A stretch of 64,000 nt of DNA, taken from positions 2,459,248 through 2,523,247 of the forward strand of contig NZ_VTFT01000001.1 in NCBI RefSeq assembly GCF_008244685.1. The letters are read 5' to 3'. Source of the stretch: Luteimonas viscosa. Lineage in GTDB: Bacteria > Pseudomonadota > Gammaproteobacteria > Xanthomonadales > Xanthomonadaceae. The notes beneath the pieces were generated by a model. It did no database searches. It worked only from the letters and a program-made list of their open reading frames with translations, and was not told the DNA's origin. Both the position numbers and the translations under genes were made by a program. Position 1 is the first letter of the stretch, and the number at the start of each line of letters is the position of its first letter. This document shows, piece by piece, positions 27,395 to 36,507 of this stretch.

Positions 27395-28546
27395 ATGGCG
27401 ACCGCACTGGTCAATGGCCGCCTCCTCGGCGACGACGGGTTCCACGACGGACGGGTGGTGCTGGTCGACGGTGGGCGGATCTCGGCGGTAATCGATGCGC
27501 GAGATCCGAGGATCGCCGACGTCGACCGCATCGACCTCGACGGCGGCACCCTGGTGCCGGGTTTCGTCGACGTGCAGGTCAACGGCGGTGGCGGGGTACT
27601 GCTCAACAACACGCCGACGCCGGAGGGCGTGCGTGCGATCGCCGCGGCGCATCGCCGCTTCGGTACCACCGGCCTGCTGCCGACCCTGATCAGCGACGAC
27701 ATCGACACCATGCGCGCCGCGATCGCCGCGGTGCGCCAGGCGATCGCGCAGGGCGTGCCGGGCGTGCTCGGCATCCATCTCGAGGGCCCGTACCTGGCGC
27801 CGACCCGCAAGGGCACCCACGATGCGCGCGTGTTCCGCGTGCCCGATGCCGACGAGATCGCGCTGGCGACCTCGCTCGGCAACGGGGTCACCCTGCTGAC
27901 GCTGGCGCCGGAGCGGGTGCCGCCCGCGACCATCCGCGCACTGGTGGCGGGCGGCGCGATCGTCGCCGCGGGACATACCGCGGGCAGCTACGAGCAGATC
28001 CTCGCCGGCCTCGCCGCCGGGGTCCGCGGGTTCACCCATCTCTACAACGCGATGTCGCCGCTGCAGGGACGCGAACCGGGGACGGTCGGCGCGGCGCTGG
28101 AAGACCGCGACAGCTGGTGCGGGATCATCGTCGACGGCGTGCATGTGCACCCGGCCAGCCTGCGTGTCGCGCTCGCGGCCAAGCCGCGCGGCAAGCTGTT
28201 CCTGGTGACCGATGCGATGCCGATGGTCGGCGCCGACGATCCGGCGTTCGTGCTGTACGGCGAAACCATCACCGCGGTCGATGGCGTGGTGCGCAACGCC
28301 GCCGGTTCGCTGGCCGGATCCGCGCTCGACATGGGGACGGCGGTGCGCAACACCGTGCGCATGCTCGGCCTGCCGCTGGAGGAAGCCGTGCGCATGGCCT
28401 CGCGCTATCCGGCGGAGTTCCTCGGGCTTGGCGACCGCCATGGCCGGATCGCGCCGGGTTACGCCGCCGATCTGGTGTTGCTGGACGCCGCACTGGAGGT
28501 GCGCGCGACCTGGATCGCCGGCGAGATGGCGCGGCACGACGCTTGA
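27395..28546 (+). CDS. nagA: N-acetylglucosamine-6-phosphate deacetylase
   Basis: 383 residues with GAGGG ahead of the ATG. NagA removes acetate from GlcNAc-6-P, the committed step of GlcNAc catabolism. Amidohydrolase-fold motifs: LVPGFVDVQVNGGGG, GIHLEGPYLAPTRKGTH with the metal-binding Glu, AAGHTAGSYEQ and GFTHLYNAMSP holding metal-binding His residues, IIVDGVHVHP, and LVTDAMP with the catalytic Asp; RIAPGYAADLVLLD closes the protein. The acetate released could feed Acs, encoded 28 kb away. It overlaps the nagX TTG by three bases. Confidence 0.96.
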   Translation: MATALVNGRLLGDDGFHDGRVVLVDGGRISAVIDARDPRIADVDRIDLDGGTLVPGFVDVQVNGGGGVLLNNTPTPEGVRAIAAAHRRFGTTGLLPTLISDDIDTMRAAIAAVRQAIAQGVPGVLGIHLEGPYLAPTRKGTHDARVFRVPDADEIALATSLGNGVTLLTLAPERVPPATIRALVAGGAIVAAGHTAGSYEQILAGLAAGVRGFTHLYNAMSPLQGREPGTVGAALEDRDSWCGIIVDGVHVHPASLRVALAAKPRGKLFLVTDAMPMVGADDPAFVLYGETITAVDGVVRNAAGSLAGSALDMGTAVRNTVRMLGLPLEEAVRMASRYPAEFLGLGDRHGRIAPGYAADLVLLDAALEVRATWIAGEMARHDA

Positions 28547-29613
28547 GCGCGCCGGCGCCGAGGTTCGCATCGGTCGATGCGCTGCGCGGCCTGACCGTCG
28601 CGGCGATGCTGCTGGTCAACAACCCGGGCGACTGGGGCCATGTCTACGCGCCGCTGCGGCACGCGGCGTGGCATGGCTGCACCCCGACCGACCTGGTGTT
28701 CCCGTTCTTCCTGTTCGTGGTCGGCGTGTCGATCGCGCTCGGAATCGTGCCGCGACTGGAGCAAGGTGCGGATCCGCGCGCGCTGCATCGTGCGATCGTG
28801 TCGCGCGGGCTGCGCATCGTCGCCGCCGGGCTGCTGTTGCACCTGGTGGCGTGGTGGGCTTACGACCAGCCGCACTACCGGCCCTGGGGCGTGCTGCAGC
28901 GCATCGGCCTGTGCTTCCTGATCGCCGCGCCGCTGGCGATGCACCTCGGGGCCCGCGCGCAATGGGCCTGGATCGCGGGGCTGCTGCTCGGCTACTGGCT
29001 GCTGCTGGCGCCGGGCGGGTACGCACCCTTCGACAACCTCGCCGACCGCATCGACACCGCGCTGTTCGCGCCGCTGCTCTACCGCTACGACCCGGTGACC
29101 GGAACCGGCCACGATCCCGAAGGCCTGGTCAGCACGCTGCCTGCGGTCGCAACCGCGCTGCTCGGCGTGCGTGCGGGCGACTGGCTGCGCCGCGGCCGGA
29201 TTCGGCGCCTGCTGCTGGCGGCCCTGGCGATGCTGGGCATCGGTGCTTTGTGGTCGCTGGCGATGCCGGTCAACAAGGCTTTGTGGACCTCCTCGTACGC
29301 GCTTTGGACCGGCGGCTGGGCGGCGCTGGCGCTGGCGCTCGCGCACGTGCTGGTCGACCGGCGCGGCTGGCCGGCACCGGGGCGCAGCTTCGGCGTCAAC
29401 GCGATTGCCGCGTACGCCGGATCGGCGCTGATGGTCTACCTGCTCGCGGCGACCGGCGCGTGGGGTGTCCTCTATCAGCACGGATTCGCCGACTGGATGG
29501 CGCCGCGCTTCGGCCCGACCCTGCCCTCGCTCGCGTTCGCGCTGGCCTTCGTGGCGCTGTGGTGGGGCATCGTGCGCGTCATGGACCGGCGCGGCTGGTA
29601 CCTGAAGATCTGA
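28543..29613 (+). CDS. nagX: NagX-type membrane protein (HGSNAT/DUF5009-like)
   Basis: 356 residues if translation starts at the TTG that overlaps the nagA stop (TTGA); no ATG suits the family N-terminus, ASVDALRGLTVAAMLLVNNPGDW. About ten membrane helices; TPTDLVFPFFLFVVGVSIALG, RPWGVLQRIGLCFL and AFGVNAIAAYAGS-like segments match the family. In Xanthomonas and Shewanella nag operons this gene is called nagX and is suspected to help move or modify GlcNAc at the inner membrane; the mechanism is unproven. No dedicated inner-membrane GlcNAc permease is otherwise seen in the cluster. Confidence 0.85.
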   Translation: MSAPAPRFASVDALRGLTVAAMLLVNNPGDWGHVYAPLRHAAWHGCTPTDLVFPFFLFVVGVSIALGIVPRLEQGADPRALHRAIVSRGLRIVAAGLLLHLVAWWAYDQPHYRPWGVLQRIGLCFLIAAPLAMHLGARAQWAWIAGLLLGYWLLLAPGGYAPFDNLADRIDTALFAPLLYRYDPVTGTGHDPEGLVSTLPAVATALLGVRAGDWLRRGRIRRLLLAALAMLGIGALWSLAMPVNKALWTSSYALWTGGWAALALALAHVLVDRRGWPAPGRSFGVNAIAAYAGSALMVYLLAATGAWGVLYQHGFADWMAPRFGPTLPSLAFALAFVALWWGIVRVMDRRGWYLKI

Positions 29614-29686
29614 TGCCGCGACCGCCGCGAGGCGCGCCCCGCACAGGTTCACCGCCGCATCACGGCTGCCGGCTACGCTCCGCCGC

Positions 29687-30760
29687 ATGCGCACATCGAC
29701 GTCGGCCAAGGGCCGCAGGAAGCCCCGGACCCCGCTGACGCCGGAACAGCGCGACGCGATCGAGGCGGGCCTGCGCTACGTGAGCGATGCCGCGCCGGGG
29801 ATCCGCCGGGTGCGCCACGGGCGCGGGTTCGGCTACCGCGATCCGCAGGGACGCGCGGTGCGCGATGCCGAGACCCTGCAGCGCATCCGCGCGCTGGCGA
29901 TCCCGCCGGCCTACCGCGAGGTCTGGATCTGCACGTCCGCGCGCGGCCACCTGCAGGCGACCGGGCGCGATGCGCGCGGGCGCAAGCAGTACCGCTACCA
30001 CCCGGACTGGCGCCCGCTGCGCGACGCCAACAAGTTCGACCGCATCGTCGCCTTCGGCCGCGCCCTGCCCAGGCTGCGCCGCGGCGTACGTGCCGACCTC
30101 GCGTTGCCGGGCTTGCCGCGCGAGAAGGTGCTGGCCGGGGTGGTCGCGATCATGGCCACCACCTTGGTGCGCGTCGGCAACAGCAGCTACGCGCGCGACA
30201 ACGGCTCGTTCGGCCTGACCACGCTGCGCAACCGCCATGCCAGGTTCCTAGGCGGCGAACTGCGGTTGCAGTTCGTCGGCAAGGGCGGGCGCCTGCACGA
30301 GGCCGGCATCCAGGACCGGCGCCTGCTGCGGCTTGTGCGCGCGGTGCACGAACTGCCCGGGCAACGCCTGTTCCAGTACCGCGACGAGGACGGCGCGCTG
30401 GTGCCGGTCGAGTCCTCCGACGTCAACGATTACCTGCGCGAGCGCATGGGCGCAACATTCACCGCCAAGGATTTCCGCACCTGGGGCGCGACCCAGGCCG
30501 CGTTCCGGCTGCTGGCGGAGATATCGCCGGATCCCGATGCGAGCGTGGTCGCGACCAGGGCCGTGGGCAAGCAGGTGATCGAGGCGGTCGCGAACATGCT
30601 CGGCAACACCGCGACCGTCTGCCGCAAATCGTACGTGGATCCGCGCGTGCTGGACGGCTGGGCGGAAGGCCGCTTGCAGCGCGCGGCGAAGGGCGCGCGC
30701 GGACCGCGGCAATGGGAAGGGGCGGTGCTGCGCTTCCTGGCACGGGCGCCGAAGGGCTAG
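29687..30760 (+). CDS. DNA topoisomerase IB (poxvirus-like)
   Basis: 357 residues, ATG at 29687. It relaxes supercoils by transient nicking with a 3'-phosphotyrosine. All catalytic residues of the bacterial/poxvirus family can be placed: Arg162 in [17 protein letters not shown], Lys199 in FVGKGG, Arg264 in KDFRTWGAT and the nucleophile Tyr316 in CRKSYVDP. The N-terminal domain has [11 protein letters not shown] and [13 protein letters not shown]. The stop TAG overlaps the stop of cca on the other strand (shared CTAG), so the genes are convergent with no space for a terminator between them. Confidence 0.95.
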   Translation: MRTSTSAKGRRKPRTPLTPEQRDAIEAGLRYVSDAAPGIRRVRHGRGFGYRDPQGRAVRDAETLQRIRALAIPPAYREVWICTSARGHLQATGRDARGRKQYRYHPDWRPLRDANKFDRIVAFGRALPRLRRGVRADLALPGLPREKVLAGVVAIMATTLVRVGNSSYARDNGSFGLTTLRNRHARFLGGELRLQFVGKGGRLHEAGIQDRRLLRLVRAVHELPGQRLFQYRDEDGALVPVESSDVNDYLRERMGATFTAKDFRTWGATQAAFRLLAEISPDPDASVVATRAVGKQVIEAVANMLGNTATVCRKSYVDPRVLDGWAEGRLQRAAKGARGPRQWEGAVLRFLARAPKG

Positions 30761-31992
30761 GCGTCGGCAGTCGCGCCGCGCGCCGCGCGGATCGCGGCCA
30801 CGCGCGCCTTGCGCAGCGCATCGCCGATCGCCGGGCCCTCGAGACCCTCGCGGGCGAGATCGCGCGCCTGGATCGAGAGTGCGGCGGCATGCATGCGCCG
30901 CAATTGCGCGGCCTGCGGATACGGTTCGTCCTCCAGCCCCAGGCGACCACGCTTGTCGGCTTCGCAGACCAGCGCGAGTTTCGCGATCCGCCCGGGCTTG
31001 CGGAAGGCATCGCAGCGCACCAGCAGGTCGTGCACGGTGGTGTCCCGCAGTTCGCGCAGGCGATGCACGTTGAGGTGCTCGCGGCAGGCGACGAGGGCGA
31101 GGTCGCGGTGCTCAAGCGGCACCTTCAGGCGTTCGCACAGCGCGCGCAGCGGCGCCAGCCCCGCCTGCTCGTGGCCGACGTGTCGCGGCAGTTCGTGCGC
31201 CGGGGTGCGGGCCTTGCCGAGGTCGTGGGTGAGCGCGGCGAATCCGACCACGGTGTCGCCGGGGGCGAGCCGCGCGGCCATGTCGCTGACCAGTTCCTGG
31301 TGGATGCCGGTGTCGACCTCGGGGTGGTACTCGGCGCGCTGCGGCACGCCGTACAGCGCGTCCACTTCCGGCAACACCGCGCGCAGCGCGTCGGCCTCGC
31401 GCAACGTGCGCAGGAAGGCGGAAGGCTGCGCTGCGGACAGCGCCTTCGACAGTTCCTGCCACACGCGCTCGGCCACCAGCGTGTCGAGTTCGCCGCCGGC
31501 TGCCATCTGCCGCATCAGTGCCATCGTCTCCGGCGCGACTTCGAAGCCGAGCGGTGCCAGCCGCGCCATGAACCGGGCCGCTCGCAGTACCCGCAGCGGA
31601 TCCTCGACGAAGGCCGGGCCGACATGGCGCAACACCCGCGCCTCGATGTCGCGCACGCCCCCGAGCGGGTCGACGACGTCGCCGTCGGCGTCCTCGGCGA
31701 TGGCGTTGATGGTGAAGTCGCGGCGCGCGAGGTCCTGGTCCAGCGTCACCGAAGGATCGGCGTGCACCACGAAGCCGCGATGGCCCGGCGCGGATTTTCG
31801 TTCGGTGCGTGCGAGCGCGTACTCCTCGCCCGTGTCGGGATGCAGGAACACCGGAAAGTCGCGACCCACAGGCCTGAAGCCGGCGGCGAGCATCGACTCC
31901 GGCGTTTCGCCGACCACCACGAAATCGCGGTCGCCGGGCGGCAGGCCCAGCAGCCGGTCGCGGACCGCGCCGCCGACGAGATAACTCTTCAT
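30757..31992 (-). CDS. cca: CCA tRNA nucleotidyltransferase
   Basis: 411 residues from ATG 31992 ([12 protein letters not shown]). It adds or repairs the CCA end of tRNA without a template. Motif [11 protein letters not shown] with the metal-binding Asp21 and Asp23 in GDRDFVVVG; then [10 protein letters not shown], the [11 protein letters not shown] head/neck motif and the EDxxR-type templating stretch. The C-terminal half has an HD domain ([14 protein letters not shown]), as in the E. coli-type multifunctional enzyme with phosphatase/phosphodiesterase activity. It is convergent with topoisomerase IB. Confidence 0.96.
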   Translation of the reverse strand: MKSYLVGGAVRDRLLGLPPGDRDFVVVGETPESMLAAGFRPVGRDFPVFLHPDTGEEYALARTERKSAPGHRGFVVHADPSVTLDQDLARRDFTINAIAEDADGDVVDPLGGVRDIEARVLRHVGPAFVEDPLRVLRAARFMARLAPLGFEVAPETMALMRQMAAGGELDTLVAERVWQELSKALSAAQPSAFLRTLREADALRAVLPEVDALYGVPQRAEYHPEVDTGIHQELVSDMAARLAPGDTVVGFAALTHDLGKARTPAHELPRHVGHEQAGLAPLRALCERLKVPLEHRDLALVACREHLNVHRLRELRDTTVHDLLVRCDAFRKPGRIAKLALVCEADKRGRLGLEDEPYPQAAQLRRMHAAALSIQARDLAREGLEGPAIGDALRKARVAAIRAARGATADA

Positions 31993-32150
31993 CCGCGCAT
32001 GATGCCTCAAGCCTCGCGACCGCGACGTGGTGGCCGGGTGCGCGGCTTCCGTGGGCGCGTCTCTGCGACCGGCTGCGGCGGAAACAGGCGCCCTGCCGCG
32101 GCGTGCGTGCGTGAACCCGACGAAGGCAGGCCGCGCCCTATACTGTGCTC

Positions 32151-33377
32151 ATGAAGCCGCGAACATTCCTGCGCGCGCGACGCTTCGCCGCGGTCGCGAT
32201 GGCCCTGTGGCTGCCGATGGTCGCGCATGCTGCCGGCGCGCCCGCGTCCGGCGAGGTCGCCGCGTCGGGAACGCCGCTCGATGTGGTGCTGATGGTCGCC
32301 TACCTCGGCGGCGCGATCGTGCTGTCGTTCCTGTGCTCGATCGCGGAGTCGGCGCTGCTCAGCATGACGCCGTCCTACATCGCGGGTCTGCGCAACGCGC
32401 GCCCGCGGCTCGCCGAGCGGCTCTGGCGCCTGCGGCTGGGCAATATCGACCGCTCGCTTGCCGCGATCCTGACCCTCAACACCATCGCCCACACCGCCGG
32501 CGCCGTCGGCTCCGGCGCCAAGGCCACGGTGGTGTTCGGCAGCGCGTGGGTCGGCGTGTTCTCCGCGGTGGCGACGCTGCTGATCCTGTTCATGTCCGAG
32601 ATCGTGCCGAAGACGCTGGGCGCCCTTTACTGGCGCCGGCTCGCGTTGCCGACGATGTGGTTCGTGCGCGTGCTGATCGTGCTGCTGTATCCGCTGATCC
32701 GGCTGTCGGAACTGCTGACCCGGCTGCTCTCGCGCGGACACGAGGCCGAGGGATTCAATCGCGAGGAATTCCTGGCGATGGCCGGCATGGGCGAGGCCAG
32801 CGGCGACCTCGATCCGCGCGAGTCGCGGATCCTGCGCAACCTGTTCGGCATGAGCACCCTGCGCACCTGGAACGTGATGACCCCGCGTACGGTCGTCGCC
32901 GCGCTGGCGGCGGACACGACCGTGGAGGAAGCGCTGGCCGATGCGCGCGCCGCGCCGTTCTCGCGCATCCCGGTGTTCACGCGCGACATCGACGACATCT
33001 CGGGCTTCGTGCTGCGCGACGAGCTGCGCCAGGCCGAGGCGACGGGGCGTGGGCGCGAGCCGGTGTCGGCGTTCGCGCGAACGCTGCTGACGATCGCCGA
33101 CAGCATGCCGTTGAGCGCGCTGCTGGAATTCCTGCTCGAGAAGCGCCAGCAACTGGCGCTGGTGGTCGGCGAGTACGGCGATACCGTCGGGCTGGTGACG
33201 ATGGAGGACGTGGTGGAAACCCTGCTCGGCGACGAGATCGTCGACGAACGCGACCGCGTCAGCGACATGCAGCGCCTGGCACGCGAGCGCTGGGAACGGC
33301 GCGCGGCGAAGCACGGCGTCGTCTGGCCGGACGAGGACGACGAGCCCGGCGGACGCGGCGCATCGCCGCCCGGGTAG
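32151..33377 (+). CDS. CNNM/CBS-domain membrane protein (hemolysin-like)
   Basis: 408 residues from ATG 32151; an in-frame GTG two codons earlier is possible. An N-terminal hydrophobic, signal-like stretch is followed by the CNNM transmembrane domain (residues ~45-210) with SIAESALLSMTPSYIAGLR, AAILTLNTIAHTAGAV and MSEIVPKTLGALYWRRLA. Two CBS motifs come next (NVMTPRTVVAALAADTTVEEA and LALVVGEYGDTVGLVTMEDVVETLLGDEI). The C-terminal CorC/HlyC domain of many relatives is absent. Members are implicated in Mg/Co or Na/Mg transport. The old 'hemolysin' label has little support. Confidence 0.9.
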   Translation: MKPRTFLRARRFAAVAMALWLPMVAHAAGAPASGEVAASGTPLDVVLMVAYLGGAIVLSFLCSIAESALLSMTPSYIAGLRNARPRLAERLWRLRLGNIDRSLAAILTLNTIAHTAGAVGSGAKATVVFGSAWVGVFSAVATLLILFMSEIVPKTLGALYWRRLALPTMWFVRVLIVLLYPLIRLSELLTRLLSRGHEAEGFNREEFLAMAGMGEASGDLDPRESRILRNLFGMSTLRTWNVMTPRTVVAALAADTTVEEALADARAAPFSRIPVFTRDIDDISGFVLRDELRQAEATGRGREPVSAFARTLLTIADSMPLSALLEFLLEKRQQLALVVGEYGDTVGLVTMEDVVETLLGDEIVDERDRVSDMQRLARERWERRAAKHGVVWPDEDDEPGGRGASPPG

Positions 33378-33494
33378 CCTGGCGCTTTCGACAGCCTGCC
33401 GCCGGCCCTTGCAGCGAACGGCGACGGCGCGCGCCCTGCCCTCGCATGATGGGCTGACGCAATCCCGGTGCGGCGCGACGGGCGGGTGGCGGGG

Positions 33495-35420
33495 CTATGA
33501 AGCCGGGCAGGCGAACTTGCGGCGCGGCGAACCGGTGATGCCGAGCATGCGGTCGCTGACCGGCGTCGCCATGCCGTACATGCGCCAGTCGTAGATCACG
33601 CTGAAGGCGAGGATGCGGGCGACGTACTCGCGCGTTTCCTTGTAGCTGATGGTCTCGATCCACAGGTCCGGATCCATCGTCGGCCGCTGCGAGAGCCAGC
33701 GCGAGGTCGGCGTCGGCCCGGCGTTGTAGGCCGCGATGGCGACGTAGGGCTTGCCGTACATCTCCTCCTTCTCGCGCAGGTAGGCGCTGCCGATGACGAT
33801 GCTGGTTTCCGGATCGTGGAGGCTCTGCACGCCGCCCCAGGGCAGGCCCAGCCGACGCGCGACCGCGGCACCGGTATCCGGCATCACCTGCATCAGGCCG
33901 CGCGCACCGGCGGGCGAGCGCGCGCGCGGGTTGAAGGTGCTTTCGGCACGGATCTCGGCGGCCACCCAGGCCGGATCGAGACCGTTCTTCCTCGCCTCGC
34001 GCTGGATCACGTCGGCGTGGTGGATCGGGAAGCGCAGCGTGTACAGCCGCAGTTCGCCCGGCGCCTTGCCCAGGCCGAACACGCCGCGGTCGAACCAGCC
34101 GTGCTCCTGCGCGACCTCGACCGCGATGCGTCGCTGCGCATCGTCGAAGCGCGACAGGGCATCGTTCCATTCGCGCACCGCCCAGCCGCTGCGGTCGGCG
34201 CGATACAGCGCCATCGCGCGCACGATCGCCGGGTCGGCGGCGACGGTCGCCTTCTGCGCCGGCGTCCAGTCGGGCATCCACGGGCACAGCGCGTAGGGCT
34301 GCTGCAGCCTGTCGGCGGCGAGGAAGCCGTGGAAGTCGGCGTTGCCCGCGACCTGCGCGTACAGCGCCTGCGCGCCGGCACCGTCGCCGGTCAGCTCGCG
34401 CATGCGCGCCTCGAACCACCGCCAGCGCGAGTTGCCGCGCTGCTCCGCACCCATCTTCTGCAACGCCGCGAGCGCGGCGCGCCAGTCCGATCGCGCCAGC
34501 GCCTCACGCACGCGCCATTCGTGCAGGCGCTCGTCGTAGGCGCTGTCGGGCACCAGCGCCAGCAGGCGCGCGGAGTCGGGCAGGTAGGAAGCCACCGTCC
34601 ACAGCGCGGCCTGGTACAGCACGCGGACCCGCTCCTCCTCGCCGAAGCCCAGCGCATCGGCGATCGCCGGCAGCCGCGCTTCGGCGGCGAGCGGGTCGGC
34701 CTTGGCGAACTTCGCCAGTCCGTGCGAGGCGACGAGGCGGCTGCGCGCGGTCTTCGGCCACCCTGTCGCGCGCGCGTGCGGCGCCTGCACGAAGTCGGCG
34801 TAGTCGTTCGCCTGCGCGACCTGCTCCGGTGGCAGCCCACGCGCGGCGGCGCGCATCACGCCCGGCTCCCACTCGGCGGCGGCGAGCTCGATCCGTTCCC
34901 AGCGCAGTTCGTCGCCGAGTCCGCCGCGCGCTGCGAGCGCGGCGAACACCGGATCGCATTCGTCCGGCAGCGACTTGCCGCTGCTGCGCCACATGTCCTG
35001 TGCGTCGCGGATCCACTGCGCATCGGCGGCGCCGGTGCGCTGGCGCGCCTCGAGTTCGGCGCAGCGCAACGCCACGCTGCTCACCGAGGGCGACCATGCG
35101 GCGCGCAGGCCGCTCCAGTCCTGGCGCTTGAGCAGGGCACGCAGCCAGGCGTCGCGGAACACTCCGGCGACCGCTTCGCCGCGGTAGCGCGCCAGGAACG
35201 CCTGCGCCTGTGCCGTCGGCAGGGTATCGATGTCCCGGCGCAGCGTCGCCATCTCCACCCAGCGGCGCGCGGGATGGTCGCCGGCCAGCGGTGGCGCCGG
35301 CAGGCCGCGTTCGGCGGCTTCGATCGCGATCCGGAGTGCGGCATCGGTGTCCTGCGCGTGCGCGGCGGGCGCCAGCAGCAGGGCGGCGGCGAGTACGATG
35401 GACAGGCGTGGCTTCGACAT
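33495..35420 (-). CDS. slt: Soluble lytic murein transglycosylase (Slt-like)
   Basis: 641 residues with a Sec signal (MSKPRLSIVLAAALLLAPAAHAQ). It cleaves peptidoglycan glycan strands in the periplasm, leaving 1,6-anhydroMurNAc ends. The N-terminal ~420 residues form the helical superhelix (U/L domains) of Slt70-type enzymes. The C-terminal lysozyme-like domain has AAEIRAESTFNPRARSPAGA with the catalytic Glu, GLMQVMPDTGAAVARRLG, SIVIGSAYL and AIAAYNAGPTPTSRWL, then ETREYVARILAF. The stop lies 117 bases from the CNNM gene's stop (convergent). Muropeptide GlcNAc released could link to the nag genes, but this is only an inference. Confidence 0.94.
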   Translation of the reverse strand: MSKPRLSIVLAAALLLAPAAHAQDTDAALRIAIEAAERGLPAPPLAGDHPARRWVEMATLRRDIDTLPTAQAQAFLARYRGEAVAGVFRDAWLRALLKRQDWSGLRAAWSPSVSSVALRCAELEARQRTGAADAQWIRDAQDMWRSSGKSLPDECDPVFAALAARGGLGDELRWERIELAAAEWEPGVMRAAARGLPPEQVAQANDYADFVQAPHARATGWPKTARSRLVASHGLAKFAKADPLAAEARLPAIADALGFGEEERVRVLYQAALWTVASYLPDSARLLALVPDSAYDERLHEWRVREALARSDWRAALAALQKMGAEQRGNSRWRWFEARMRELTGDGAGAQALYAQVAGNADFHGFLAADRLQQPYALCPWMPDWTPAQKATVAADPAIVRAMALYRADRSGWAVREWNDALSRFDDAQRRIAVEVAQEHGWFDRGVFGLGKAPGELRLYTLRFPIHHADVIQREARKNGLDPAWVAAEIRAESTFNPRARSPAGARGLMQVMPDTGAAVARRLGLPWGGVQSLHDPETSIVIGSAYLREKEEMYGKPYVAIAAYNAGPTPTSRWLSQRPTMDPDLWIETISYKETREYVARILAFSVIYDWRMYGMATPVSDRMLGITGSPRRKFACPAS

Positions 35421-35490
35421 GCAAGGACTATAGCGAAGGGCCCATGAACTCCGATTCAGACTGCTTCATCACCGGTGCGGGGGCGCGCGC

Positions 35491-36285
35491 GTGATCGAAG
35501 GCTGGTGGGTGTTTCCGCTGCTCGGCGTCGCCGCCGGCGTGCTCGCGGGCCTGCTCGGCATCGGCGGCGGGCTGGTGTTGATCGGTGCGCTGTTGTGGCT
35601 GTTGCCTGCGTACGGCGTGCCGCAGGACGCGGCGATGCACGCGGCGCTGGCGAGTTCGCTGGCGAGCATCGTGCTCACCGCGGCCTCGTCCGCGCGCGCG
35701 CACCATCGCCGCGGCGGCGTGCTGTGGCCGACGGTCGCGTGGATGGTGCCTGGGCTGCTGCTCGGTGGCTGGCTCGGCAGCCTGGTGGCGGTGGCGATGG
35801 ACGGCGACGTGCTGCGCTGGTGCGTGGCGGTCTACTGTTTCCTGGTCGCGGCGCAGATGGCCTTCGGCGGCCCGCGTGGCGATGCGGCGCGCCCCGGCAT
35901 CGTCCCGACGGGCTGGCCGATGTCGCTGGCCGGTGGCGGCATCGGCGCGGTCTCGGCAGTGGTCGGCATCGGTGGCGGCAGCATGACCGTGCCGTTGCTG
36001 GTCTGGCGTGGCGTGGTACCGGTGCGCGCGGTCGGCACCTCGTCGGCCTGCGGCATCTTCATCGCCCTGGCCAGCGCGGCGGGCTACGCGGTGCATGCGC
36101 CGGCGGGCGCGCTGCCGGCGCATTCGGTCGGCTATGTCTACCTGCCCGCGGCGATCGGGATCGCGCTGGCCTCGGTCCTGGCGGCGCCGCTGGGCACGCG
36201 GCTGGCGCACGCGATCAGCGGCAGCGCGCTGCGGCGCGTGTTCGCCGTGTTCATGGTGCTGGTGGGAATCAGCATGCTGCTCTGA
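35491..36285 (+). CDS. TauE/SafE-family sulfite exporter-like protein
   Basis: 264 residues from a GTG at 35491. Eight or so hydrophobic helices arranged as two homologous halves, each containing the glycine motif of the family: GVLAGLLGIGGGLVLIGALL at the start and GAVSAVVGIGGGSMTVPLLV in the middle. The halves end in RRFAVFMVLVGISMLL-type and FLVAAQMAF helices. Relatives export sulfite, taurine-derived or other sulfur anions. Substrate here is unknown. It diverges from slt with 70 bases between starts, and is followed directly by a short tandem repeat. Confidence 0.9.
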   Translation: MIEGWWVFPLLGVAAGVLAGLLGIGGGLVLIGALLWLLPAYGVPQDAAMHAALASSLASIVLTAASSARAHHRRGGVLWPTVAWMVPGLLLGGWLGSLVAVAMDGDVLRWCVAVYCFLVAAQMAFGGPRGDAARPGIVPTGWPMSLAGGGIGAVSAVVGIGGGSMTVPLLVWRGVVPVRAVGTSSACGIFIALASAAGYAVHAPAGALPAHSVGYVYLPAAIGIALASVLAAPLGTRLAHAISGSALRRVFAVFMVLVGISMLL

Positions 36286-36294
36286 AAGCGAAAG

Positions 36295-36349
36295 CAGGAA
36301 CCGGACAGGAACCGGACAGGAACCGGACAGGAACCGGACAGGAACCGGA
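36295..36349 (+). repeat. 11-base tandem repeat, five perfect copies
   Basis: CAGGAACCGGA is repeated five times head to tail without a mismatch, nine bases after the TauE/SafE stop. Perfect identity implies recent expansion and probable length variation between strains. Confidence 0.95.
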
Positions 36350-36506
36350 GTCGGAGTCGACTGTTCGACCCGTGTCGTTCCTGCGCACGCGCCGCCGGAG
36401 GGTGAAACTCGACCCTGGCGCCTGAAAATCCGGGTCGGAGTCGACTTCCGGACGCCTTGCCGATCCCGCCCGGGCACCGGCGGCGGAGGTCGACTCGGAC
36501 CCGGGT
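36350..36506. repeat. Inverted-repeat element between the TauE/SafE and lipoprotein genes
   Basis: CCGGGTCGGAGTCGAC (36430-36445) and GTCGACTCGGACCCGG (36489-36504) are inverted with one mismatch over a 43-base spacer. A direct partial copy, GTCGGAGTCGACT, sits at 36350-36362 at the end of the 11-base array. The layout looks like a small non-autonomous, REP/MITE-like element; no transposase is present. Confidence 0.65.
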
Positions 36507-36507
36507 T

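Noticed and set aside
28212-29738. 508-residue plus-strand frame over nagX
   Set aside because: It is an out-of-frame reading of nagA end and nagX; the real nagX frame starts at the TTG at 28543 and has the family sequence.
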